Source: Anaerolineae bacterium (GTDB lineage Bacteria; Chloroflexota; Anaerolineae; Anaerolineales; RBG-16-64-43). From it: a DNA stretch of 41,784 nucleotides. Below are positions 14,921-23,800 of the stretch, piece by piece. The stretch lies in assembly GCA_003141675.1 (NCBI GenBank), contig PLND01000022.1:15057-56840 (forward strand), in the 5' to 3' direction. A program made the position numbers and the translations under genes. Within the stretch, counting starts at the first letter, position 1, and each line of letters begins with the position of its first letter. The notes under the pieces were generated by a model. That model saw only the letters and a list, made by a program, of their open reading frames with translations, ran no database searches and was not told the DNA's origin.

Positions 14921-16642
14921 ATGAAACCCATTAAACATTGGGAGGTTGGGCCGGAACCGGACGCTGGAATCTTTCAAACCCTAAAAGCTTTTCCCAAACC
15001 CATTGTGCGCGCGTTGTTTCACCGGGGCATTCAAGACCCGGAAACGGCGCGCGTTTTTTTACAAGCCGACCCGCGGCTGCCAAAGGATCCGTTTCTTATG
15101 GCCGACATGGATCGGGCGACGGAACGGATTCTGCGGGCGATCCAAGCCCGCGAACCGATGGTCGTGTATGGCGATTACGACACCGACGGGGTGACAGCTA
15201 CCGCGATGCTGGTGGATTTTCTAAAATCCATAGGCGCCGATGTGTCAGCCTACATCCCAAACCGGTTTGAAGAAGGCTACGGCTTGAATTGCCCGGCGCT
15301 AAAAGTGATTTCCGAACAGGGAGCACGAGTGGTGATCACGGTGGATTGCGGCGCCCGATCAGCGCCCGAGGCAGAGTATGCCAGGCAAATAAAATTGGAT
15401 TTGATCGTTACGGACCACCATGCACCGGGAGCGGTAGAACCGGATTGTTACGCTTTTCTCGACCCCAAGCGGAAGGCCTGCCTGTATCCAGATAAAAATT
15501 TAGCAGGTGTCGGAGTCGCCTATCGGATGGTCCAGGCGATCGCATTACGCATGCCTCCGAACATATCGGCCAACCCCGAGCAGTACCTGGACCTCGTGGC
15601 AATCGGAACCGTTGCGGATATGGTTCCCCTGCTGGGCGAGAACCGCCTTTTGGTGAGGGCGGGGTTAAATGCGATCAATGATTCTCCGCAAACGGTACTC
15701 CGCACCGGCGTGGACCAATTGTTAAAAATCGCCGGAGTAAGCCGGGGCCGGGTGGATGCACATACGATCGGGTTTATTCTAGGGCCCAGGCTGAACGCTT
15801 CCGGCCGGATGGATACTGCCACCGACGCTCTGGAATTGCTGCTTGCCTCGGACCCGGGGGATGCCCGGGGTCGCGCGGCCGCTTTGGATTCTCAAAATCG
15901 GGAGCGGCAGGAGTTAACTCGGGAAATCTTTCTGGAAGCTAAAAAAATTCTTCTGCAGTCGGAGGGGTTTAATTCCGACCAACCCCCATGGTTTCTCATG
16001 GCCGAAAAAGATGGATTCAATTCCGGCGTGATCGGGTTGGCTGCTTCCAGGCTCCTGGGCGAATATTACCGTCCCAGCGCGGTGGTGGCCATTGAAGGGA
16101 ATCTTGCGCACGGATCAATACGCAGCGTGCCCGGTTTCCATATCACCGAAGCGCTGGATTCCTGCTCGGACCTATTGGAACGGTTTGGAGGGCATGCGGC
16201 GGCGGCCGGTTTCACCATCCGGACGAATCGTTTGCCGGAATTGCGGCAACGGCTGGAACGCCTGGCGGGTGATTCCCTTTCGGGAAGCGATCCGCATCCC
16301 ATCCTGGCGATCGATTCGGAAATCGCTCTGCCGGAATTGTCCTGGGACATGCTGGATTGGATTCATCAATTGGAACCCTGCGGGCAGGGGAATCCCTCAC
16401 CCTTGTTCTTCTCCCGCGGACTCTCCGTAGCGTTTAAGCGTACAGTGGGCAAGGAAAACGCTCATCTAAAAATGACTCTCTCCGACGGACGCACGGATAT
16501 CGATGCGATTGCGTTTGGCTTCGGCCCGCTGGAGAAATCGCTCCCTTCCCGGTTGGACGCGGTGTTCCATCTTGAGGAGAATAATTATTCCGGGAGACAA
16601 TTGCAATTACGGATTGTGGATCTTCACGGTGAGGGTTTATAG
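14921..16642 (+). CDS. recJ: Single-stranded-DNA-specific exonuclease RecJ
   Basis: RecJ degrades single-stranded DNA 5' to 3' in recombination and mismatch repair. The 573-residue protein has the DHH phosphoesterase motifs: DYDTDG (85-90), VDCG (141-144), TDHHAPG with DHH (165-167) and GTVADMVPL, then the DHHA1 part with GGHAAAAGFTI and the C-terminal OB-like domain. I use the ATG at 14921, preceded by CAGGGGG. The track start at 14789 lies upstream of, and its extra codons run through, an intrinsic terminator. Length matches the family. It converges on the GT2 gene with 13 bases between the stops. Confidence 0.95.
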   Translation: MKPIKHWEVGPEPDAGIFQTLKAFPKPIVRALFHRGIQDPETARVFLQADPRLPKDPFLMADMDRATERILRAIQAREPMVVYGDYDTDGVTATAMLVDFLKSIGADVSAYIPNRFEEGYGLNCPALKVISEQGARVVITVDCGARSAPEAEYARQIKLDLIVTDHHAPGAVEPDCYAFLDPKRKACLYPDKNLAGVGVAYRMVQAIALRMPPNISANPEQYLDLVAIGTVADMVPLLGENRLLVRAGLNAINDSPQTVLRTGVDQLLKIAGVSRGRVDAHTIGFILGPRLNASGRMDTATDALELLLASDPGDARGRAAALDSQNRERQELTREIFLEAKKILLQSEGFNSDQPPWFLMAEKDGFNSGVIGLAASRLLGEYYRPSAVVAIEGNLAHGSIRSVPGFHITEALDSCSDLLERFGGHAAAAGFTIRTNRLPELRQRLERLAGDSLSGSDPHPILAIDSEIALPELSWDMLDWIHQLEPCGQGNPSPLFFSRGLSVAFKRTVGKENAHLKMTLSDGRTDIDAIAFGFGPLEKSLPSRLDAVFHLEENNYSGRQLQLRIVDLHGEGL

Positions 16643-16655
16643 GGCGGGGGGAAAA

Positions 16656-17339
16656 TCAATCCCAAAAGCGATATTTTAATAATGCCCAGATAGCGGTAAA
16701 GGCGTCGCCCAGGCTGATTTTCTTTCCTTGGGAGTACTCTCTCGGATTAAACGAGATAGGCACCTCGAAGAGACGAGCCTTGCGCTTGAGCATTTTGGCG
16801 GTGATCTCCGGTTCAAAATCGAACCGGTTGGCCCGTAATCGAACCCCACGGAGAACATCCGCCCGAAAAACCTTATACCCTGTCTCCATATCGGAAAGAA
16901 TGCTGTTATAGAGAATATTGGTCGCCAAGGTGAGAAGCTGATTGGCAACCATGTGCCAGAACATCGTCACCCGGTGCTTGGAACCGAGAAACCGGGAACC
17001 ATAGACTATATCGGCCTGTCCGCATTCGATTGGTTCCAGCAGCGTGGAATATTCCGCTGGGTTATATTCCAAATCCGCGTCCTGAATTAAAATAACATCA
17101 CCGCTGGCTTTTTGGAAACCCGACCGCAAGGCGGCACCCTTGCCCTGGTTTTTTTCATGATACAACACGGTGAGTTCCGGAGACGGTTCGAGAGATTGGA
17201 GAATCTCACGCGTTCCGTCCGTCGAGCCGTCGTCGACCAGGATGATTTCGGACGCGAGTCGGGTGGCTTGAACCCTGCGTACTATTTCCGCAATCGTATA
17301 TTTTTCGTTAAATACAGGGATGACAACGCTCAGTTTCAT
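16656..17339 (-). CDS. GT2 glycosyltransferase, polyprenyl-phosphate sugar synthase (DPM1) type
   Basis: This 227-residue protein is a GT-A fold enzyme: MKLSVVIPVFNE at the start, DDGST (36-40), NQGKGAALRSGF, and QDADLEYNP with the metal-binding Asp pair (87-89). It has no C-terminal membrane domain, as in soluble dolichol-phosphate mannose synthases. It probably makes a polyprenyl-phosphate sugar for membrane GT-C enzymes, four of which lie 2-12 kb away. The start at 17339 (not 17375) is supported by a TTGCCC-17-TATACT promoter whose -10 ends only 7 bases before the ATG, so the message is predicted to be leaderless. The sugar is unknown. Confidence 0.87.
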   Translation of the reverse strand: MKLSVVIPVFNEKYTIAEIVRRVQATRLASEIILVDDGSTDGTREILQSLEPSPELTVLYHEKNQGKGAALRSGFQKASGDVILIQDADLEYNPAEYSTLLEPIECGQADIVYGSRFLGSKHRVTMFWHMVANQLLTLATNILYNSILSDMETGYKVFRADVLRGVRLRANRFDFEPEITAKMLKRKARLFEVPISFNPREYSQGKKISLGDAFTAIWALLKYRFWD

Positions 17340-17346
17340 TGAGGAC

Positions 17347-17375
17347 AGTATAACGGCTCTAGCGGGGTTGGGCAA
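17347..17375 (-). promoter_or_regulatory. Promoter of the GT2 gene, predicted leaderless
   Basis: On the minus strand TTGCCC (17370-17375) is followed after 17 bases by TATACT (17347-17352), which ends 7 bases before the ATG at 17339. Transcription would start at or next to the start codon. Confidence 0.6.
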
Positions 17376-17397
17376 CCGGTGATCCCCATGCTATAAT
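17368..17397 (+). promoter_or_regulatory. Promoter of the AAA ATPase gene, overlaps GT2 promoter
   Basis: TTGGGC (17368-17373), 18 bases, then a perfect TATAAT (17392-17397). Its -35 overlaps the -35 of the divergent GT2 promoter within the small dyad GGTTGGGCAACC, so the two promoters may exclude each other. Confidence 0.6.
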
Positions 17398-17447
17398 CTT
17401 AACGATATTCGTAATCCACACTCGGCTCCTGCGCTCGGAGGTGAAAC

Positions 17448-18782
17448 TTGGCTAATCCAGTGTCCGCAGCTCGAACCACCGAGACGGGGCCCCGTTTCTC
17501 TCCGACCGTTGTCACCCGGGTTGAAGACACCGGACTCTCCTCGTTATGGCTGCAGGATCTGGCCCTAAAGATTTTCTATTTCCGCGGCTATCTCACCGGG
17601 TTCCGGGTGGCCGAGTTGATGGCGCTATCCTTCACGGGGATCGTGGACCTGATTCTGGAAGCCCTCAAGAGGGACAAGTTGATCGAGGTGAAATCCCAGA
17701 CCGGGATCGGCGACGGCGCCTACCAATACGCTATCACCGGACAGGGAATGATACGCGCCCGGGAAGCGTTGGATCGCAGTCAATATGCCGGCCCCGCGCC
17801 GGTTCCCCTCAGCGACTACAACGCGGCGATCCGCAAGCAGGCCCGCGCGCGCCCGACGGTGAATTCCCGCGTAATGCACACCTGCCTGCAGGCATTGACG
17901 CTTTCGGAAACAACCTTTTCGAGAATCGGCCCGGCCGTCAATTCCGGCACGTCAATTTTTCTCTACGGCCCTCCGGGAAACGGCAAGACAACGATTGCGA
18001 GGTCTATCGGCGATTTGATTCTCCAGGAAGAAATGTACATCCCCTACGCTCTGGATGTGGAAGGGCATGTTGTCAAACTTTATGATTCGGTTAATCACGC
18101 CCTGGTGCCTGAGGAGGATGCTTCCAGCTCCCAATCCACAAGCAACGTCCAGAAAAGCAGCAGCAAACGCGACCCCCGTTGGGTACGCATCCGCCGCCCG
18201 TTCATAATGGTGGGCGGTGAATTAACCCTGGCCGGTTTAGACCTCGTTTTCAACGATGTCCAGAAATATTATGAAGCCCCGTTCCAGGTCAAAGCCAACG
18301 GAGGAATTCTGCTGATCGATGATTTCGGCCGGCAGCAGGTGCGCCCCCGGGACCTCCTCAACCGCTGGATCGTCCCCTTGGAAAATAGAATCGATTATCT
18401 GACCTTGCATACCGGGCAGAAGATTGAAGTTCCCTTCGACGTGATGGTGGTCTTCTCCACCAACCTCCCGCCCAAAGACCTTGTCGACGAAGCCTTCCTG
18501 CGCCGGCTGCGGCATAAAATCGAAGTGGTGGATCCAACATTCGACGAATACCGTGAGATTTTCAAACGGGTTGCCGAATCGAAGGGCGTCACCTACAACG
18601 ATCAAGGCCTGGCGTATCTGATCCAGGAGTATTACATCAAAACCAACCGCAAGCCCCGGGCGTCGCATCCGCGCGATCTTTGCGATCAAATCATCGACAT
18701 CGGACGGTATATGGGCACGGAACCCACTATGACGAAGGACCTTATCGATCGCGCGACGCAATCCTATTTCGTTGAATTGTAG
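17448..18782 (+). CDS. AAA ATPase with N-terminal winged-helix-like domain, role unknown
   Basis: This 444-residue protein starts at a TTG with GGAGGTG just upstream. Residues about 30-105 look like a winged helix (LSSLWLQDLALKIFYFRG, VAELMALSFTGIVDLILEAL, a wing ending in YAITGQG). The ATPase core has Walker A GPPGNGKT (174-181), Walker B ILLIDDFG (287-294), sensor STN (337-339), a likely Arg finger in LRRLRHK and a sensor-2-like stretch RPRASHPRDL. A Ser-rich loop (225-240) is inserted between Walker A and B. The wHTH may be a protein-binding rather than DNA-binding module. No neighbour fixes its job. It could be a chaperone-like remodeller, a regulator or part of a secretion system. Confidence 0.8.
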   Translation: MANPVSAARTTETGPRFSPTVVTRVEDTGLSSLWLQDLALKIFYFRGYLTGFRVAELMALSFTGIVDLILEALKRDKLIEVKSQTGIGDGAYQYAITGQGMIRAREALDRSQYAGPAPVPLSDYNAAIRKQARARPTVNSRVMHTCLQALTLSETTFSRIGPAVNSGTSIFLYGPPGNGKTTIARSIGDLILQEEMYIPYALDVEGHVVKLYDSVNHALVPEEDASSSQSTSNVQKSSSKRDPRWVRIRRPFIMVGGELTLAGLDLVFNDVQKYYEAPFQVKANGGILLIDDFGRQQVRPRDLLNRWIVPLENRIDYLTLHTGQKIEVPFDVMVVFSTNLPPKDLVDEAFLRRLRHKIEVVDPTFDEYREIFKRVAESKGVTYNDQGLAYLIQEYYIKTNRKPRASHPRDLCDQIIDIGRYMGTEPTMTKDLIDRATQSYFVEL

Positions 18783-18969
18783 GGATCCATTTCTTCGGGG
18801 ATCACTGTTTTTCACATACCAAAAGCACTCGCTCATTAATCATGCATTCTCCTCCCTCAGGATTCCACTGACGAAGGAACACGGCACGCCAAACCACCGC
18901 CGGTATCGAATAATGCCTCCCTCGCGGAAATCCGGATCCAGGGCAGGGGTTCCCGGTAGCGCGCTTTTC

Positions 18970-18998
18970 TTGAATACAAATTGGTAATTCCTTATAAT
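18970..18998 (+). promoter_or_regulatory. Promoter of the first GT-C-like gene
   Basis: TTGAAT (18970-18975), 17 bases, then a perfect TATAAT (18993-18998), about 41 bases before the ATG. The rest of the 257-base gap after the AAA ATPase shows nothing I can name. Confidence 0.7.
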
Positions 18999-19039
18999 GC
19001 TAGCTGTTCTTATCTTTCCATAGGAAGGCTTCCCAGACC

Positions 19040-20677
19040 ATGAATCCCTCGATTGGATCGTCCGGAAAATGGGCTGTCATCGTCGGTGTTATGACCGCCC
19101 TCCTGTTATTGCTTACCGAAGCTAATATCGGATTGACCTGGGATGAACCGGCCTATATCGCCGCCTCGGGATCCTACAATGGATGGTTTCACCGTCTGAT
19201 TTTTGGTCCACACGGGGTCCTGAACCAGAGCGTGGTCGACCCCGCCTGGAGCGTCGGTAATGAACATCCACCATTGGATAAGATGGTCTCTGGATTGGTT
19301 TGGGAGGCCGCGCACAATGTAGTCGACGATCTCCTGGCCCATCGGCTGGCGAATATCCTGCTAGTCAGTCTGACGGTTGCCCTGCTCTTCCATATGATGG
19401 CGCTGGAATTGGGACAAATTGCCGGATGGGCCACGGCCGCCGCCCTTCTAACCATGCCGCGATTCTTCTTCCATGCGCATTTGGCGGCGCTGGATGTCCC
19501 CGCCGCCTGCATGATCGTGATCGTCACGTATATCTTCTGGCGCACCAAGGAGAGCGCCCGATTCCGCCACACGCTGCTTTTGGGAATCGTTTTCGGGTTG
19601 GCTATTGCAACCAAAGTGAATGCGGTATTCATCCTGCCGACGCTTTTTCTATGGGCGTTAATCTTCCGGCGAAAATCCTATATTCTGATCCGACTGGTGC
19701 TGGCTGCCTTGATCGGAGTTCTCCTGTTCGTCGGTATCTGGCCGTGGTTATATTACGATACGGTAAACAGGCTCCGCGACTATCTCACGTTCTTCACGGT
19801 CTCTCACGAGAGGATCGCCCAATATTTTCTGGGGCGGACGCTTACTCCTCCCCCATGGAATTTCCCCTTCGTCATGATTTGGGCGGTCATTCCACTAGGA
19901 ACGACGCTACTTTATTTTCTCGGCATCCTAAGAGCTTTTTTCAGGCGCAGAGATCGCGCCTTCTGTGCGATGCTGGCATTAAACGCCCTTGTCCCATTGA
20001 TCATACTGGCCACAGGGAAAAGCCTAGCATACGATGATGATCGGTTGTTCATGCCGGCCTTTCCATTCCTGGCGGCTTTGGCGGGCGTCGGATTCTCATG
20101 GTTGGTGTACCTTCTGAAATTGTTTTTCCAACGCATCCATCGTCCGATGTTTGCGGCGTTGCTCTCCGCCGCCGCGGCCGTTCTCTTTCTGATAACCCCC
20201 ATTCTCGGAATCATCACGTTCTATCCGCACCTGTTGTCGTATTATTCGGAGTCCGTCGGGGGTCTTTCCGGAGCCGCAAAACTCGGTTTGGAGACAACCT
20301 ATTGGTCCGAAAGTTACCGCGAAGCGGTGGATTATATTAACCAGAACGCCCATGGGGGAGATTCCGTATGGGTGGAGCCTGCAACCTACGACATCCTGGT
20401 GTATGACCAGTTGCACGGCATCCTGCGCGACGATGTGTTCATCGCCATCACGTACGATACGAACCCCCAGACGGTCTTTGGAACGAGCGTGCCGTTTCAC
20501 GAGGTTGCTGTGTCCTACACTCAAGCGACCTTCGTGATCATTCAATATCACCAAAGTTATTTGTATGATAGCAACGGCCAACCCATCGATGTCACGAAAT
20601 GGATGGCCAACCAGACCCCCGCCTACCGGATAGAGCGCCAGGGAGTTCCCATCATGGATATCTATCGGAATCCTTGA
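19040..20677 (+). CDS. Polytopic GT-C/GT39-like membrane glycosyltransferase 1
   Basis: This 545-residue membrane protein has about 10-12 hydrophobic helices. The first outer loop carries the acidic pair of GT-C enzymes (LTWDEPAYIAASGSY), and a second loop has NEHPPLDKM. The C-terminal 130 residues are a soluble outer domain (YWSESYREAVDYINQNAHGG...). GT-C proteins move a sugar from a polyprenyl-phosphate carrier to a protein, lipid or glycan on the outer face. The acceptor is unknown. The ATG has AGGAAGG upstream. It is the first of four such genes and is separated from the other three by the PDWL-array gene. The fold assignment is good; enzymatic activity is inferred. Confidence 0.75.
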   Translation: MNPSIGSSGKWAVIVGVMTALLLLLTEANIGLTWDEPAYIAASGSYNGWFHRLIFGPHGVLNQSVVDPAWSVGNEHPPLDKMVSGLVWEAAHNVVDDLLAHRLANILLVSLTVALLFHMMALELGQIAGWATAAALLTMPRFFFHAHLAALDVPAACMIVIVTYIFWRTKESARFRHTLLLGIVFGLAIATKVNAVFILPTLFLWALIFRRKSYILIRLVLAALIGVLLFVGIWPWLYYDTVNRLRDYLTFFTVSHERIAQYFLGRTLTPPPWNFPFVMIWAVIPLGTTLLYFLGILRAFFRRRDRAFCAMLALNALVPLIILATGKSLAYDDDRLFMPAFPFLAALAGVGFSWLVYLLKLFFQRIHRPMFAALLSAAAAVLFLITPILGIITFYPHLLSYYSESVGGLSGAAKLGLETTYWSESYREAVDYINQNAHGGDSVWVEPATYDILVYDQLHGILRDDVFIAITYDTNPQTVFGTSVPFHEVAVSYTQATFVIIQYHQSYLYDSNGQPIDVTKWMANQTPAYRIERQGVPIMDIYRNP

Positions 20678-20765
20678 GTGAGTCTCGGGGTAGGGGGGGC
20701 AGTAAAGGAACACCAGAGGTTCGCCCGGATGGGAAATAAAAAAGAGGCAAAAAATTCGCATCGGG

Positions 20766-20794
20766 TTGCGATTTCTTAAAAGATGATGCATACT
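20766..20794 (+). promoter_or_regulatory. Possible promoter of the PDWL-array gene
   Basis: TTGCGA (20766-20771), 17 bases, then CATACT (20789-20794). The ATG follows 18 bases later with no ribosome binding site, so the message would have a very short leader. Confidence 0.4.
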
Positions 20795-20812
20795 TAGTTT
20801 GTGGGATAACCT

Positions 20813-23800
20813 ATGACGGAGATTGCCCTTCGCACCTATAACCAGGAAATCAAAGACCTCATCGATCACGGCCATTTTGATGAGGCGATTGCGCATTGCC
20901 AGCACGTTCTGGAGACGTTCCCGCGCCATATCGAGACCTACCGGCTTCTGGGAAAGGCCTTCCTGGAGCAGGGCCGGCACGGAGATGCGGCGGATGTTTT
21001 TCAACGGGTGCTGTCAGCCATTCCCGAAGACTGGCTGTCCCACGTGGCGATGGCTATCGTCCGGGAAGATGAAAGTAACCTCGATATGGCCATCTGGCAC
21101 ATGGAGCGGGCGTACGAAGTCAACCCATCCAATACGACAGTGCAACAGGAAGTACGAAGGCTGCGCGGACGCCGCGACGGCGTGGAGCCCCCGAAGCTTC
21201 GGCTGACCCGCTCCGCGTTGGCGCGCATGTATATCAAAGGTGGGTTATTCGGCCAGGCGATCGCGGAGATTCGAAGCGCCCTGGTGGAAGATCCTGAACG
21301 ACCCGACCTGCAGACTCTTCTGGCTTCCGCGCTCTTTGATTCGGGCGCGGTTCAGGAAGCGACAGAGATTTGCAGCACAATATTGCAAAAACTTCCGTAT
21401 TGCCTGGAAGCCAACCGGATTCTGGGTTTGGCGCTATGGGCGTCCGACAAGAAAGAGGACGCGGAAAAGCTGTTTCAAAGATTGGAATCCCTTAACCCGT
21501 ATATTGATATCGACGCCCTCAAGAAAGATAAAAGGATTCAAGAACATCCCGGGCAATCCATCACCTTGACGAGAATCGAGTGGGAGCAGCAGGAAAAAAC
21601 GGTTAGTTCAAAACAACCCGCCTGGGCTTCCTCTCTCGGTTTGAAAATTGAAGAACCCCAAAAAGGGCGCCAGGCGATTCCGGATTGGCTGGCAACCGCG
21701 TCACACCCTGCCGCCCCCGCGGCGCCCGCAACCCCGGAGGCGTCACCATTTGGCGGGCCAACCCCCTCCTGGTTCAATGATGCTGCCAACGCGATGGGAA
21801 CCGGGAAGCCTGCAGGGCTAAACCTGATTGAACCACAGAACGCACCTGCCGAGCCCGCTGCAGCACCCGCGGTGAAAACCGGCACAGGCGAATTACCGGA
21901 TTGGATCAAGACGCAAACCAACGCCGTTGAACCATCACAGGCGGAAAAACCATCGAGTCCCCTCCCAGACTGGCTGGCAGCGCCGTTGATGCCTTCGGCG
22001 CCGACTCCCGAATCGATCACTCCGACAGTGGAAAGCACCCTGCCGGATTGGATCAGAACCGTCGCTCCCGCCTCCACCACTCCTGCGGAAGAGATTTCCG
22101 GAATACCAGATTGGCTTTCACCCCCTGCATCCATAGAAGGGCTCCCGTCCTCCTCCCTTCCGGAATGGACCAAACCGGAGACAAAGACCGGACCTCTGGA
22201 GGCCGAGCCAGGAAATATTCCCGACTGGCTAAGTACTTCGAAACCGGCAAGTGTAGACGTCGGTTCGGAACCGGAATGGTTAAAACCGCCTCCGGCCGGC
22301 TCTACGTCGGATTTGATCCCGGAATGGATGAAAGGGGTTTCTCCTTCCGATTCATCCGCTTCGGCTTCACCTTCGATGGAAAGAGTTCCCGATTGGTTGC
22401 AGGAAAATCCGGCATCACAATCCAAACCGGTAGAAATCATTCCGGAATGGATGAGGGGCGAAAGCACTTCCACTCCTGACACTGGCAGAGAAAAACCGTC
22501 GACGCTTTTCGCTCCGGAAACGGACATTCCGGAATGGATGAAACCCGAACCCATGGAATCCCCCGCGGCAATCCAACCGCCGACTATTCAACCAGCAGAA
22601 TCTACATCCGCTGAACCGATTGCACCTCCGCAGACCTTTCAACCTTCAAACGATCAAGCGTACGTATCCGAGATCAGTCTTCCGGATTGGATGACTTCAC
22701 CCACACCATCGGCGCCAGTCGCACCCGCTCCAATTGCTCCGACGCCGGCTGCAGTGCCGGTTCAATCCATGGAAAGCGCTCCGGAGGCCGTACCTGATGT
22801 TACTTTGCCGGATTGGTTAAATGCTTCCCCTTCGCCGGCTCCTGCTGCCCCTGCGCCTATCCCTGCAACACCACCGCCAACTCCGCCATCGCCTGCACAA
22901 CCCATTGAGAACGCTCCGGAAGCAACTCCCGAAATCACCTTGCCGGATTGGTTGACAGCTATTTCTGCGCCGGCTCCCACAATATTTGCACCCTTACCTC
23001 CGACTCCGGCGCCGATACTGCCCCCACCTGTACAACCGGTTGAGGCCGCTCCGAAAGAAGCTTCTGAAGTTATCTTGCCGGATTGGCTGACAGCAGTCAA
23101 TCCACCGACTCCTTCAACGGTTGGGCCGACGCCTTTGACACCGGCGCCAATTCCGGCAGCTGTAGAGAGTGTTGAAACTCCGGCGGAGGCAATTCCCGAA
23201 ATTGCGTTGCCGGATTGGTTGAAGGCAGCCGCTCCATCGGCTCCAACCATTCCAACGCTAAAACCTGCTGCACCCGTTTCACCTCCGATTTCGACACAAC
23301 CTGCTTCGGCTCTATCGGCCGTTCAGCCTGCAGAAGAAATTCCTGCGGCTATTCCCGAGGTCAACCTACCGGATTGGATTAAATCGGCCACTCCGTCGGT
23401 CCCAGCCGCACCCACACCGGTTCCTTCTGTGCCGGTTGCTCTTCCAATCGCATCCAAACCCGTAAATGCCCCGGTCGCAGTGCAACCCGCGCCGGTATTA
23501 CCAACGTCCGCGGCTATCGAAGAACCTAAAAAGACAACGCCTCCCCCGGGACCCACCGCACCAACACCGATCAGTGAAGGAATCGATTTACCGGATTGGC
23601 TCATCGCACAACTTCATGGAAAACCTGTGGAGCCCGCACCGCCGCCAGCGGCCGCAAAACCCGCGGTACCGCTGCCCGATTGGCTAAAGCCGGCAACACA
23701 GAGTCCGGCATCTTCTCCGGTTGTTGATTGGGAAAAAGCCGCCGACCAAACGGTGCCTTCGTTACCGGCGGACGCAACGCGTCCAGCGACGGGTGCAGTT

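Noticed and set aside
18783-18830. GATCC...GGATC hairpin after the AAA ATPase followed by TGTTTTT
   Set aside because: Stem of 5 bp and a broken T-run; possible but not supported well enough.
21538-22554. Long minus-strand ORF (338 residues) with repeated QSG steps
   Set aside because: It is the antisense shadow of the PDWL array; the repeats mirror the CCGGATTGG cores and the sense frame has the TPR domains and coding signal.
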